Assembly (NCBI RefSeq): GCF_018688455.1 | Contig: NZ_CP061319.1 | Location: 1,798,001-1,862,000 of the forward strand | Direction: 5' to 3' | Length of the DNA stretch: 64,000 nt | From: Polynucleobacter sp. AM-7D1 | GTDB taxonomy: Bacteria; Pseudomonadota; Gammaproteobacteria; Burkholderiales; Burkholderiaceae | Part shown: positions 1 through 7,794 of the stretch, piece by piece | Position numbering within the stretch: the first letter of the stretch is position 1 | Layout: each line of letters opens with the position of its first letter | Translations under genes and position numbers: made by a program | The notes under the pieces: generated by a model | Databases searched by the model: none | Seen by the model: only the letters and a program-made list of their open reading frames with translations | Told to the model about the DNA's origin: nothing

Positions 1-560
1 AACTCTGCAAACTCTTTCAGTCACAAGGCAAGTCCGTCTTACTGGCAGCAGGTGATACTTTCCGGGCGGCTGCACGCAATCAGCTCCTGGAATGGGGTGG
101 GCGCAACCAAGTCGACGTCATCATGCAAGAAAGTGGTGATGCTGCAGCCGTAGCGCATGATGCGATTCATGCCGCAGTGTCTCGTAAGAGCGATATTTTG
201 ATTATTGATACCGCGGGTAGATTAGCCACTCAAGACCATCTCATGGAAGAATTGAAGAAGGTTAAAAGAGTCATTGGCAAGGCCCTTCCTGGGGCCCCTC
301 ACCAGACTTTGCTGGTTCTTGATGGCAATACTGGTCAAAATGGTTTAAGCCAAGTAAAGGCCTTTCATGCTGCTTTAGGCCTATCAGCCTTAATCGTGAC
401 AAAGTTAGATGGCACCGCTAAAGGTGGAGTGATCTGTGCGCTTGCTCACACCCTCAAAGATGGGTCAAAACCAGCGGTTTTAGCCCTAGGCAAAGGTGAG
501 GGAATTAACGATTTAGCCCCTTTCACTGCCGCGCAATATTCTTCTGAATTATTCAATTAA
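1..560 (+). CDS. ftsY: Signal recognition particle receptor FtsY (5' truncated by window)
   Basis: C-terminal GTPase (NG) part of the SRP receptor, which docks ribosome-SRP complexes at the inner membrane. The reading frame is open from base 3, so the gene starts before the window. Visible motifs are DTFRAAA (G2/insertion-box side), DTAGR (G3), TKLDGTAKGG (G4) and GKGEGINDLAPF (G5/closing loop), in the order and spacing of FtsY rather than Ffh, which would continue into an M domain. The protein ends a few residues after the closing loop, as FtsY does. rpoH follows 94 bases later on the same strand with its own promoter. The NG P-loop and the acidic A domain lie outside the window. Confidence 0.95.
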   Translation, partial: LCKLFQSQGKSVLLAAGDTFRAAARNQLLEWGGRNQVDVIMQESGDAAAVAHDAIHAAVSRKSDILIIDTAGRLATQDHLMEELKKVKRVIGKALPGAPHQTLLVLDGNTGQNGLSQVKAFHAALGLSALIVTKLDGTAKGGVICALAHTLKDGSKPAVLALGKGEGINDLAPFTAAQYSSELFN

Positions 561-588
561 ATCATAGACTTATAGAAGTAAAAAACCA

Positions 589-615
589 TTAGCACTCTCT
601 TGACAAGAGTGCTAA
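589..615. promoter_or_regulatory. CIRCE element (HrcA operator) upstream of rpoH
   Basis: A perfect inverted repeat, TTAGCACTC, nine bases, GAGTGCTAA, identical to the CIRCE consensus bound by the heat-shock repressor HrcA. It lies 40 bases upstream of the rpoH start codon. The nine-base spacer contains most of a TTGACA hexamer, so bound HrcA would cover the -35 region. Seen directly; HrcA control is inferred from the exact match. Confidence 0.93.
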
Positions 616-629
616 AATAGAGCTCTATT
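600..629 (+). promoter_or_regulatory. Probable sigma-70 promoter of rpoH
   Basis: TTGACA at 600-605 is a consensus -35 hexamer. An 18-base spacer leads to TCTATT at 624-629, a 4 of 6 match to the -10 consensus. The -35 box is nested in the CIRCE element, as expected of a repressor-controlled housekeeping promoter. The -10 assignment is less certain than the -35. Confidence 0.6.
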
Positions 630-654
630 AATACCTAAAATATATAAAAAGAAA

Positions 655-1596
655 ATGGTTCAAAAGAAAACATACAATCCGCAATTGCAGGCAAGGCAAA
701 CGCTGCCGGCAGCGCAGACTGCTGCGGCTTCGCTTGCCTTTCCGATGCTGCCTTCCCTTGGGGTTGGCACACTCGACTCTTATATCTCGTACGTAAATCG
801 CGTACCTATGCTCAGTGCTGCAGAGGAGCTTCATCTCGCGCAAGAATTTCGTCGCACTGAAAATGTAGACGCTGCAAAAACTTTGGTTCTCTCACACCTT
901 CGCTTGGTGGTATCTGTTGCTCGTCAGTATTTAGGTTATGGCATTCCGCATGCCGACCTCATTCAAGAGGGCAATATTGGTTTAATGAAGGCTGTTAAGC
1001 GCTACGACCCAAACCAAGGCGCACGCTTAGTCTCTTACGCAATCCATTGGATTAAGGCAGAGATTCATGAGTACATTCTCAAGAATTGGCGTTTAGTGAA
1101 AGTAGCTACAACCAAAGCGCAACGTAAGTTGTTCTTTAATTTACGCAGCAATAAGCCCACTTTGGCTGCGCTAACTCCAAGTGAAGTTGAGGCATTGGCC
1201 AAGGCTCTGGACGTCAAAGGTTCTGACGTTAAAGAAATGGAAATGCGACTTGCTGGTGGTGATGTTGCCTTAGAAGGTGATGACAGCGATGACGAATCAG
1301 CCTATGCACCAATTCAATGGTTGGCAGATAGTAGTCAAGAGCCTACCGAGATGATGGCAGCGGCTGCAACGGATGCATTGCATGGCCCTCAATTGGATCA
1401 AGCTCTCATGGCTTTAGATGAGCGTAGTCGCAACATTGTGCAATCCCGTTGGCTGGCAATGGATGCGGATGGTAATGGCACAAAGACATTGCATGATCTC
1501 GCAAGTGAATACGGCATCTCTGCAGAGCGTGTGCGTCAGATTGAGACTGCTGCACTCAAAAAGATGCGCAGCCTCTTGCAAGCTGAGACTGCTTAA
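655..1596 (+). CDS. rpoH: RNA polymerase heat-shock sigma factor RpoH (sigma-32)
   Basis: Alternative sigma factor that directs RNA polymerase to heat-shock promoters. At 313 residues it is somewhat longer than the E. coli protein (284), through an N-terminal extension rich in Ala and Gln and an acidic insertion (GDDSDDESAY) in the second half. Region 2 is clear (DLIQEGNIGLMKAVKRYDP, then SYAIHWIKAEIHEYIL), followed by the RpoH-specific QRKLFFNLR box. Region 4 ends with a helix-turn-helix, YGISAERVRQIE. The ATG at 655 has only a weak purine-rich ribosome site. The CIRCE operator upstream suggests that HrcA controls sigma-32 transcription. No ftsE or ftsX lies between ftsY and rpoH, unlike the E. 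coli order. Confidence 0.97.
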   Translation: MVQKKTYNPQLQARQTLPAAQTAAASLAFPMLPSLGVGTLDSYISYVNRVPMLSAAEELHLAQEFRRTENVDAAKTLVLSHLRLVVSVARQYLGYGIPHADLIQEGNIGLMKAVKRYDPNQGARLVSYAIHWIKAEIHEYILKNWRLVKVATTKAQRKLFFNLRSNKPTLAALTPSEVEALAKALDVKGSDVKEMEMRLAGGDVALEGDDSDDESAYAPIQWLADSSQEPTEMMAAAATDALHGPQLDQALMALDERSRNIVQSRWLAMDADGNGTKTLHDLASEYGISAERVRQIETAALKKMRSLLQAETA

Positions 1597-1602
1597 GCAG
1601 TC
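1587..1602. repeat. 16-base palindrome spanning the rpoH stop codon
   Basis: GACTGC-TTAA-GCAGTC is a perfect palindrome with the rpoH TAA stop in its centre. It lies between the convergent rpoH and sco genes, which are only 22 bases apart. It could form a short hairpin in either transcript. No T-run follows, so I do not call it an intrinsic terminator. Confidence 0.45.
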
Positions 1603-1618
1603 CTCCCTCTGTAAGGCT

Positions 1619-2224
1619 TTACTTCAGTAGCTCTTTCAAGTCTTGCGCTAAGGTATCAGCACCTTGCGCATGCTTGATGTACAGGCGTAAATGCCCCTCT
1701 GGATCGAATGCATAACTACCCGCCATGTGATCCATGGTGTATGACCCAGGACTCGTACCGGGAACCTTCTTATAGTAAATCTTGAAGTCCTTGGTCACTT
1801 TTTCTAAAGCCGCCTCGTCTGCAGGACGCAGGCCTAAGAAACGAGAATCAAACGCTGGTACATATTGCTTCAAAATATTGGCGCTATCTCGCTCGGGATC
1901 AACGGTGACAAATAGCACCTGAACCTTATCGGCCTGGGGGCCCAAGAGAGTCATCACTTGCTGCATCTCCGTTAGAGTCGTAGGACAAATATCTGGGCAC
2001 TGCGTATACCCAAAGAACATCACAACTGCTTTACCTTTGAAATCAGCTAGCGTTCGCACTTTGCCATCAGGGTCGAGTAGACTAAAGTCAGTACCGAATG
2101 CCTTGCCGCCGGTGATGTCAACATTTTTAAAGCTCTGCTTGGGACTGCAAGCTAGCAGAGCCAATCCAATGATCGACAGCATCAGGCTGCGCGCAAGAAG
2201 GCTTGAAAGTGTTGATAAATTCAT
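1619..2224 (-). CDS. SCO1/SenC copper chaperone for cytochrome oxidase
   Basis: Membrane-anchored thioredoxin-fold protein that helps load copper into the CuA site of cytochrome c oxidase subunit II. The copper-binding CPDIC (CxxxC) motif and the distal His in DHMAGSYAF are present. The N-terminus is a lipoprotein signal ending LALLAC, giving a 201-residue precursor anchored outside the inner membrane. I take the ATG at 2224, seven bases after the ctaB stop; an in-frame TTG at 2251 would add nine residues and overlap ctaB. Last gene of the oxidase assembly string, convergent with rpoH. Confidence 0.93.
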   Translation of the reverse strand: MNLSTLSSLLARSLMLSIIGLALLACSPKQSFKNVDITGGKAFGTDFSLLDPDGKVRTLADFKGKAVVMFFGYTQCPDICPTTLTEMQQVMTLLGPQADKVQVLFVTVDPERDSANILKQYVPAFDSRFLGLRPADEAALEKVTKDFKIYYKKVPGTSPGSYTMDHMAGSYAFDPEGHLRLYIKHAQGADTLAQDLKELLK

Positions 2225-2231
2225 ATTCAAC

Positions 2232-3125
2232 TCAGATGAAATAGTGGTCAATTAATAGTGCTGCGAATAGCAAAGATAAATAGGTAATCGAAAAACGGAA
2301 AGTTTTCTTTGCAAGATCATCGCTATAAGAAATAAATAAGGCAATCACATAGGCAAGGAATATTAAGCCCAATATGACTGCAGCAATTAAATACACCAGC
2401 CCACTCATGCCGTAAATGTAAGGCAACAAAGTGGCAGCGATCAATATTAAGGTGTAGAGCAAGATATTGAGGAGCGTGAAGCGCTCACCATGAGTGACTG
2501 GCAGCATTGGTAAACCACTTTGCACATAGTCATCCCGACGATACAAAGCAAGCGCCCAAAAGTGCGGGGGGGTCCACACAAAAATAATGAGAACCAAGAG
2601 CCAAGCCTCAGCAGATAAGCCATTCGTCACGGCAGCCCAACCTAAGGCTGGTGGCATGGCGCCAGAGAGTCCGCCAATCACAATATTCTGTGGTGTGGCA
2701 GGCTTCAGTAACCAGGTATAAATTACGGCATAACCAACAAAGGTTGCTACGGTAAGCCACATTGTTAATGGATTGCAGAAGTTCCATAAGATGATCATTC
2801 CTAGGCTACCAAGAATGATCGAGAAAACAGTTATGTGAAAAGGCGTCACTTCACCAGTTGCAGATGGCCTCCAAGAGGTACGCTTCATCTTGGCATCAAC
2901 GGCTTGCTCAATTAAACAATTCATTGCAAAAGCTGCGCCCGCCAACAACCAAATACCCAAAATGCCACCAATCAATACTGGGTAAGGAACCATACCAGGG
3001 GTAGCCAGGAACATTCCGATTACTGCACAGAAAACAGCCAGCAGAGTAACGCGGGGCTTAGTGAGCACCCAGTATTGACGCCAACGCGGCATCGCTACGG
3101 TAGTGGAGGAAGTGGGACTGCTCAT
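2232..3125 (-). CDS. ctaB: Protoheme IX farnesyltransferase (heme O synthase)
   Basis: Polytopic UbiA-family prenyltransferase that adds a farnesyl group to heme b, giving heme O, the precursor of heme A. The first Asp-rich site is seen as [15 protein letters not shown] (NxxxDxxxD type) and the second in the [12 protein letters not shown] loop, separated by several hydrophobic helices. The length of 297 residues is usual. The start ATG overlaps the ctaA stop by four bases (ATGA), indicating translational coupling. Product and substrate hand-over with CtaA explain the adjacency. Also named cyoE in other systems. Confidence 0.96.
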   Translation of the reverse strand: MSSPTSSTTVAMPRWRQYWVLTKPRVTLLAVFCAVIGMFLATPGMVPYPVLIGGILGIWLLAGAAFAMNCLIEQAVDAKMKRTSWRPSATGEVTPFHITVFSIILGSLGMIILWNFCNPLTMWLTVATFVGYAVIYTWLLKPATPQNIVIGGLSGAMPPALGWAAVTNGLSAEAWLLVLIIFVWTPPHFWALALYRRDDYVQSGLPMLPVTHGERFTLLNILLYTLILIAATLLPYIYGMSGLVYLIAAVILGLIFLAYVIALFISYSDDLAKKTFRFSITYLSLLFAALLIDHYFI

Positions 3126-4252
3126 AATGAATTAACCATCTTAATATGAATGGAGGCGCTCCACGAAGACCATTGAGTTAGGCGAACCAAACAGAACACC
3201 AGCGCAGCAGAGCCTGCGGTATGCATTAAAGCGGCAAGCAAGGGCCATTGGAAGACCACATTAGAAATACCTGTTAGCGCCTGAAGAATTAATAAGCCGA
3301 GCAATAACTTTGCAATCTTGCCCATTTTGGGCAATGCTGGATTACTTAACTTGAGAGCGCTGACTCCGAGAAGACTTAAAGCTGCAATGGCAATCACAGC
3401 AAACATGCGATGCGCCCAGTGAATCGTCTGCAAAGCCACAGGAGAAATAGATTCACCCTGTGCATTCAGGCCTAACTGACGCCATAGAGTGAAGCCCTCT
3501 TGCCAATCAGTTTCAGGCATAAAAGTACCTAGGCAAGTTGGAAAATCAGGGCAAGCTAATACAGCGTAATTTGTACTTACCCACGCGCCCAAAAAGATTT
3601 GAATAGATAAGACGACCGAAGCAAATAAAAGCAACTTCGCTGAAAGTGGCTTGATCTGAGAGTGAGCGACTGAGGAATTTCCCTCTTCAAACTCTTGCTG
3701 CGCATACGCTGTTAAACAGGCAAGTAAAACTAAAGCCAGCATTAAGTGGATAGTCACAATGATGGGTTGCAATTTGAGCGTTACTGTCCAAGCACCAAAT
3801 GCGCCCTGGATACACACCAAAATCAATAAACCAAGGCTACCCAATAAAGGATACTTGCCCAAGCTTTTTAACTTGCTCCACGCCACTCCCACCTGAATCA
3901 AAATTAATGCACCAACCATCATTGCTAAATAGCGATGGATCATTTCAATCCAAGCCTTGATAACGGTGACGGGACCCGTGGGCATATTGGCTTCAGCCAA
4001 TTGAATCTCACCGATTGCATGCCATGGATTAGATGTGCCATAGCATCCAGGCCAATCAGGACAACCTAAGCCAGAATCTGTTAGGCGAGTAAAGGCGCCA
4101 AATACAATCAAGTCGAAAGTCATAAAGACCAAAACCCAATTGAGTTTTTGGAAAAAATTAAATCCTGACCGAGTCCAGAGATAGAGCAAGGGTAGACCTG
4201 CAAAGACAATTGCAATGGCAGCTAACTCAGCGAGCAATAACAAACCACTCAT
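3122..4252 (-). CDS. ctaA: Heme A synthase (CtaA/COX15)
   Basis: Eight-helix inner-membrane enzyme that oxidises the C8 methyl of heme O to a formyl group, giving heme A for the aa3 oxidase. Both cysteine pairs are visible in pseudo-symmetric loops: GCPDWPGC near residue 64 and ACPDFPTC in the second half. Heme-ligand-type histidines occur in [19 protein letters not shown] and [10 protein letters not shown]. The length of 376 residues fits the proteobacterial type-2 enzyme. It overlaps both neighbours by four bases (ATGA at each junction), so heme synthase translation is coupled to the preceding thioredoxin-like gene and to ctaB. Confidence 0.96.
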   Translation of the reverse strand: MSGLLLLAELAAIAIVFAGLPLLYLWTRSGFNFFQKLNWVLVFMTFDLIVFGAFTRLTDSGLGCPDWPGCYGTSNPWHAIGEIQLAEANMPTGPVTVIKAWIEMIHRYLAMMVGALILIQVGVAWSKLKSLGKYPLLGSLGLLILVCIQGAFGAWTVTLKLQPIIVTIHLMLALVLLACLTAYAQQEFEEGNSSVAHSQIKPLSAKLLLFASVVLSIQIFLGAWVSTNYAVLACPDFPTCLGTFMPETDWQEGFTLWRQLGLNAQGESISPVALQTIHWAHRMFAVIAIAALSLLGVSALKLSNPALPKMGKIAKLLLGLLILQALTGISNVVFQWPLLAALMHTAGSAALVFCLVRLTQWSSWSASIHIKMVNSL

Positions 4253-4908
4253 TGCAACTTCTCACCCTTACGATTGAGGCGCAGCAGTTTCTCGAGATCT
4301 TTTTTAATGCTGCCAAATTCTTTGGGAGAATTTGTCACCGGAAATATCATCATCTTGGCCGGGCTAGGGTCAATCAACTGAATTTTCTGACCAGCGCCAT
4401 CACGATTCAACCAAGTATCAAATTCCGCTTTCAGCTGAGGGTCTGTCGGCAAACTGAGGATCTGAAATCCTGCTGTTTTTTGATCGTAGGCCAGCAATAC
4501 CTCTGGATCTACTGGCTTGCCATCGGTATTGACCCAGACTAACTGAACGCGGCCACTCTCACGACCAACTGCGATACGTAACTGACGCATTAAAAATAAG
4601 GCCTCAAGGCAAGATTCATTTTTGATGGTGCACTCACCGGCTGGCCTGGCCACCAGCAATGTCCACTTGCCATTAAATGGAATATCAAACCAAGCAGGAT
4701 TCATATCTTGCACTGGCTGAACAAGAGTTCCAAAGTTAGTTTTTCCACCCTCTGGCTTAAATACGTAATACGCCAAATAGGAGGCGATGACAGGTGCTGC
4801 ACAAGCTAACAACAGAAATAACATCTGCAGCCGGCCGCGGCGGGTCTGCGCATTAATTGCGGAAGAATCCATTTGCGAAGCTGGGATCAATAATTCTTTA
4901 TCACTCAC
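4249..4908 (-). CDS. Single-span membrane protein of the cox cluster, probable thioredoxin-like fold
   Basis: Unnamed 219-residue protein in the position where betaproteobacterial cox clusters usually carry a small membrane protein. A soluble N-terminus of about 30 residues is followed by one hydrophobic helix (LQMLFLLLACAAPVIASYLA) and a periplasmic domain. The domain reads like a thioredoxin/Sco fold: GKWTLLVARP as the central strand, then Cys and Cys separated by six residues (ECTIKNESC), helix LFLMRQLRIAVG, and strand VQLVWVNTDG. It lacks the CxxxC of Sco, so a copper role is uncertain. GTG start at 4908 overlaps the SURF1 stop (GTGA). Likely an oxidase assembly factor, by context only. 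Confidence 0.75.
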   Translation of the reverse strand: MSDKELLIPASQMDSSAINAQTRRGRLQMLFLLLACAAPVIASYLAYYVFKPEGGKTNFGTLVQPVQDMNPAWFDIPFNGKWTLLVARPAGECTIKNESCLEALFLMRQLRIAVGRESGRVQLVWVNTDGKPVDPEVLLAYDQKTAGFQILSLPTDPQLKAEFDTWLNRDGAGQKIQLIDPSPAKMMIFPVTNSPKEFGSIKKDLEKLLRLNRKGEKLQ

Positions 4909-5687
4909 ACTCTATCTCCATTTACCGCTAGCTCTCGCCGGTACTTCATAAGCCCATTGATGAGCCAAAATAAAAATCCAGCCAATGCCAAAGCAAACCA
5001 CTGAAAGGCATAAGCATAATGGCGATCGACTCCGTTCGTTGGGGAAGGCCAATTTCTTAGCAAACCATCCTCTTTCGAAGAACCTGACTCTCGAACGATG
5101 AAAGGTAGTTGCTTCCATTCATGGCTTTGGGCTTCTAATGCCAAATCAAAATTTTGCTCAATTCGAGGTCTAGCTTTCGGATCCCCTTTTTGACCTAATT
5201 CATAAACTCTTCCCGGGTGTGGGAAGGCAATACCCTCAATAGTCACAATCTCATCGGCTGTCTTGACTGCGGGGAGCTCAATACGATTTTGGTTGTTACG
5301 AGGCGCCCATCCTCGATTAACCCAAAGAACTGCTTCTTGCCCTTCCAATCTCAAAGGCATCATCACGTAAAAGCCAGATTGCCCAGAAGCACCAGATCCA
5401 CCCTCTGGGATAGGGCGAGGACGGTTATCTAACCAAACTACTTCATCCTGCATAAACCTTCCCCGAGCAAGAATACGGCGCTCTGAAGCCTTTTCTAAGG
5501 TCAAATTATCGACATTGGCATTGAGTACAGGCATTTGCAATTTGGCAGAAAGCGAATCACCTAAGCGGATTTTTTGTTCCGCTCTGTTTAACTGCCAGAT
5601 ACCAGCTCCACAGCCTACTAAAATCACCAGAAGGGCTGATAAAGTAGCAACTATACGACTAGTAATTAAGCTAGAAAACATATTCAC
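4905..5687 (-). CDS. SURF1 family cytochrome oxidase assembly protein
   Basis: Inner-membrane SURF1 homologue, implicated in heme A insertion into subunit I. It has the family topology: one N-terminal helix (IVATLSALLVILVGCGAGIWQLN), a large periplasmic domain and a C-terminal helix (AFQWFALALAGFLFWLI). Family landmarks include the WQLNRAEQK segment after helix 1, VWLDNRP, VNRGWAPR and HYAYAFQWF. GTG at 5687 is the outermost start; ATG at 5681 is possible. The divergent DUF2909-like gene begins only 14 bases away, so the promoter for SURF1-sco must lie inside that gene unless transcription comes through from coxC. Confidence 0.93.
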   Translation of the reverse strand: MNMFSSLITSRIVATLSALLVILVGCGAGIWQLNRAEQKIRLGDSLSAKLQMPVLNANVDNLTLEKASERRILARGRFMQDEVVWLDNRPRPIPEGGSGASGQSGFYVMMPLRLEGQEAVLWVNRGWAPRNNQNRIELPAVKTADEIVTIEGIAFPHPGRVYELGQKGDPKARPRIEQNFDLALEAQSHEWKQLPFIVRESGSSKEDGLLRNWPSPTNGVDRHYAYAFQWFALALAGFLFWLINGLMKYRRELAVNGDRV

Positions 5688-5701
5688 AGGGGTATTTTGA
5701 G

Positions 5702-5914
5702 ATGAAATGGATTATTCCAGTTGCGCTGCTAATGATTGTAGGAAGCTTGGGCTCTGCTCTCTACTTCATGATGAAAGACAAAGGTGGGAGCTCAAGAATG
5801 GTTCAGTCTCTCATGCTGCGTATTGGACTTTCAATAGTACTCTTCTTGGGAATTTTGATTGCCCACTACTTTGGCTACATCGAGGCTAGTGGCGTTCGGG
5901 TGGGCACAAACTAA
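5702..5914 (+). CDS. Small twin-transmembrane protein (DUF2909-like)
   Basis: Seventy residues with two hydrophobic helices (IIPVALLMIVGSLGSALYFMM and LSIVLFLGILIAHYFGYI) separated by a basic and polar turn, matching the small twin-transmembrane protein found in cox clusters of Burkholderiales. Biochemical role unknown. It is the only plus-strand gene inside the 9-kb minus-strand oxidase cluster. A GGGG ribosome site lies about nine bases before the ATG, and a strong intrinsic terminator follows the stop. Its promoter has to sit inside the SURF1 reading frame. Possibly an accessory of oxidase biogenesis, from context only. Confidence 0.85.
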   Translation: MKWIIPVALLMIVGSLGSALYFMMKDKGGSSRMVQSLMLRIGLSIVLFLGILIAHYFGYIEASGVRVGTN

Positions 5915-5945
5915 GTCCACTCCTTAGCTAGCAAGCATCTAAAGC

Positions 5946-5978
5946 AAATCGGGGCTTAACGCCCCGATTTTTTATTTC
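5946..5978 (+). terminator. Intrinsic terminator of the DUF2909-like gene
   Basis: A ten-pair perfect stem (AAATCGGGGC, loop TTAAC, GCCCCGATTT) continues into a T-rich tail ending just before the coxC stop codon on the other strand. The T-tract is on the plus-strand side; in the minus direction the hairpin is the same but followed only by a short T-run, so it may also attenuate read-through from coxC. Confidence 0.88.
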
Positions 5979-5979
5979 C

Positions 5980-6834
5980 TTACATCCAGTAAACAGCGAT
6001 GTAGAGACCAAGCCAGACAACGTCAACAAAGTGCCAGTACCAAGCAGCCCCTTCGAACGCAAAATGATTTTCAGCAGTGAAGTCACCACGAATCATTCGA
6101 CGAAGAACAATCGCCAGCATCAAGCCACCTAGAAATACGTGGAATCCATGAAAGCCAGTCAACATGAAGAATGTTGAGCCATAAATGCCTGAAGTTAACT
6201 TCAGATTCAAGGCATGGTAAGCATGGTAGTACTCATAAATCTGGAAGCCTAAGAAAACAACGCCCAAGGCAACAGTTGCAGCCAAGCCATTGATGGCTTG
6301 CTTCATATGACCTTCACGAATCGCATGATGTGCGTAAGTAACCGTCACACCAGAAGACAAGAGCAGCAAGGTATTGATAGTGGGGATTGGCCATGGGCCC
6401 ATAGTCGTGAACTTCTCTACCAAGCCTGCAGGGCCATCATTAGGCCAAACCGCTGTGAAATCAGGCCAAAGTAATTTACTTTCAACATCACCCATCCAAG
6501 GCATCGCAATATTGCGCGCATAGAATAAAGCTGCAAAGAATGCGCCGAAGAACATGATTTCTGAAAAGATGAACCAAGCCATCGACCAGCGATAAGAAAT
6601 ATCTACGTTGACACCATTCTTACCAGAGTTAGACTCAGCAATAGTGTCTCCAAACCAGTTGTAGAGAACAAACAAAACCCAGAGCACACCAACTGCAGTT
6701 ACTGGGCCGCCCCAAGCTGCATGGTTTACCCAGCCAGACATGCCAGCGCCAAAAGCAAGCAAGCCTAAAGCGGCTGAAGCTGGATGACTAGATAGTCCAG
6801 GAACGAAATAGTAAGGGGTTGAATTGGATGACAT
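5980..6834 (-). CDS. coxC: Cytochrome c oxidase subunit III
   Basis: Seven-helix core subunit of the aa3-type oxidase, stabilising subunit I and proton uptake. The 284 residues contain the family signatures WSMAWFIFSEIMFFGAFFAALFYAR (cut here to its key residues W, E and F), the TGFHGFHVFLGGL segment, and the C-terminal HFVDVVWLGLYIAVYW. I take the ATG at 6834, with a purine-rich AGAGAGAATAAG leader; a TTG at 6852 would add six residues. Also named ctaE. The shared AGAGAATAAG leader before both coxB and coxC is noted separately. Confidence 0.96.
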   Translation of the reverse strand: MSSNSTPYYFVPGLSSHPASAALGLLAFGAGMSGWVNHAAWGGPVTAVGVLWVLFVLYNWFGDTIAESNSGKNGVNVDISYRWSMAWFIFSEIMFFGAFFAALFYARNIAMPWMGDVESKLLWPDFTAVWPNDGPAGLVEKFTTMGPWPIPTINTLLLLSSGVTVTYAHHAIREGHMKQAINGLAATVALGVVFLGFQIYEYYHAYHALNLKLTSGIYGSTFFMLTGFHGFHVFLGGLMLAIVLRRMIRGDFTAENHFAFEGAAWYWHFVDVVWLGLYIAVYWM

Positions 6835-6863
6835 CTTATTCTCTCTATTCAATCAAAAAATAA

Positions 6864-7058
6864 TCAATGGGACACAACTGCTTTAACTATCAAGAGGAGT
6901 ATGCCCATAAAAATTATGGCACCCAAAACTCCCGCAATGACAATATGTACAAAACTTAATGACGCTACATCTTCCTGCAATCCTGATTTTTTACGCACAC
7001 CCAAAAAAGCCCACAATACTGCGACCATGGATTGCATAAAAGTACTTTTTTTACTCAT
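6864..7058 (-). CDS. DUF2970 small membrane protein
   Basis: Sixty-four-residue protein with a basic N-terminal half, containing the motif FLGVRKKSG that marks DUF2970, and one C-terminal transmembrane helix (HIVIAGVLGAIIFMGILLLI). Function unknown; in Burkholderiales it sits between ctaG and coxC, which points to an oxidase-linked role. Its ATG overlaps the ctaG stop by four bases. Confidence 0.88.
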   Translation of the reverse strand: MSKKSTFMQSMVAVLWAFLGVRKKSGLQEDVASLSFVHIVIAGVLGAIIFMGILLLIVKAVVSH

Positions 7059-7648
7059 GACGCCGTTTTCGATTTAGGGGTGGTTGAGCCTGCTGGCTGC
7101 TGACCAACACCTAACTCAAAAAAGGTATATGACAAAGTAATTGTTTTCACATCAGCAGGTAGTCCTGCATCAATTACAAACATGACCGGCATCTTCTTCA
7201 TTTCATGTGCCGCCAATGTTTGCTGCTGAAAACAAAAACACTCTAATTTAGTAAAAAACTCCATCGCGCTTTTAGGCGCATAACTTGGTATCGCTTGAGC
7301 CTCTACAGGACGATTCAAGTTATTTGTCACTTCGTACACAATCTCGGTCATCTCGCCTGGATGCACTTCAAGAAAGTTTTTCACAGGGCGAAAGGTAAAT
7401 GGGCCACGGCTATTGGAGTCAAACTCGATTGTCACCTTACGGGAATAATCTACTTGAGTATTGCCAACCTTATTAGCGCTATAAGCCCGGATCCCATAGT
7501 CATTCTTACTAGTGACCACATTAATACCAGTCACTTCACACAAGGCCTTGTACATCGGCACCAATGCATATCCAAAACCAAACATCATCACTGAAGCAAT
7601 CAATAGCTTCAGCATGATCTGACGGTTAATGGAGGCAGTTGCAGACAT
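7055..7648 (-). CDS. ctaG: Cytochrome c oxidase assembly protein CtaG (Cox11)
   Basis: Copper chaperone for the CuB centre of subunit I. It has one N-terminal membrane anchor (LLIASVMMFGFGYALVPMYKAL) followed by a periplasmic beta-sandwich domain. Conserved copper-related cysteines are visible: YKALCEVTG after the anchor and the ECFCFQQQ motif in the second half. The length is 197 residues. A short C-terminal tail after the TYTFFELG strand is rich in Thr, Ser and Lys. Sits between the small assembly ORF and DUF2970 and overlaps the latter. Confidence 0.95.
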   Translation of the reverse strand: MSATASINRQIMLKLLIASVMMFGFGYALVPMYKALCEVTGINVVTSKNDYGIRAYSANKVGNTQVDYSRKVTIEFDSNSRGPFTFRPVKNFLEVHPGEMTEIVYEVTNNLNRPVEAQAIPSYAPKSAMEFFTKLECFCFQQQTLAAHEMKKMPVMFVIDAGLPADVKTITLSYTFFELGVGQQPAGSTTPKSKTAS

Positions 7649-7662
7649 ATTGATAGAAGGCT

Positions 7663-7794
7663 TTAACCCAGCACACTCCGTTTAATCACGATGCCAATGA
7701 AGAACACAATGGCAACGCTTAAAAGGATAAAACCCAATCTGCGATTATTAGCAGATTGGGATTTGTGATGAGCTACTTTAGATTCCTGCAGCAT
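7663..7794 (-). CDS. Cytochrome oxidase small assembly protein
   Basis: A 43-residue protein starting at ATG 7794, inside the last codons of coxA (17-base overlap in another frame). It has a basic N-terminal stretch (HHKSQSANNRRL) and one hydrophobic helix (GFILLSVAIVFFIGIVI) before a short basic tail ending RSVLG. Its size, topology and position between coxA and ctaG match the small assembly protein annotated in other betaproteobacterial cox operons. The frame is open further upstream inside coxA, but that part has no family resemblance. Confidence 0.72.
   Translation of the reverse strand: MLQESKVAHHKSQSANNRRLGFILLSVAIVFFIGIVIKRSVLG

Noticed and set aside
1587..1602. Palindrome at the rpoH stop as a terminator
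   Set aside because: Only six stem pairs and no T-run on either side; listed as a repeat only.
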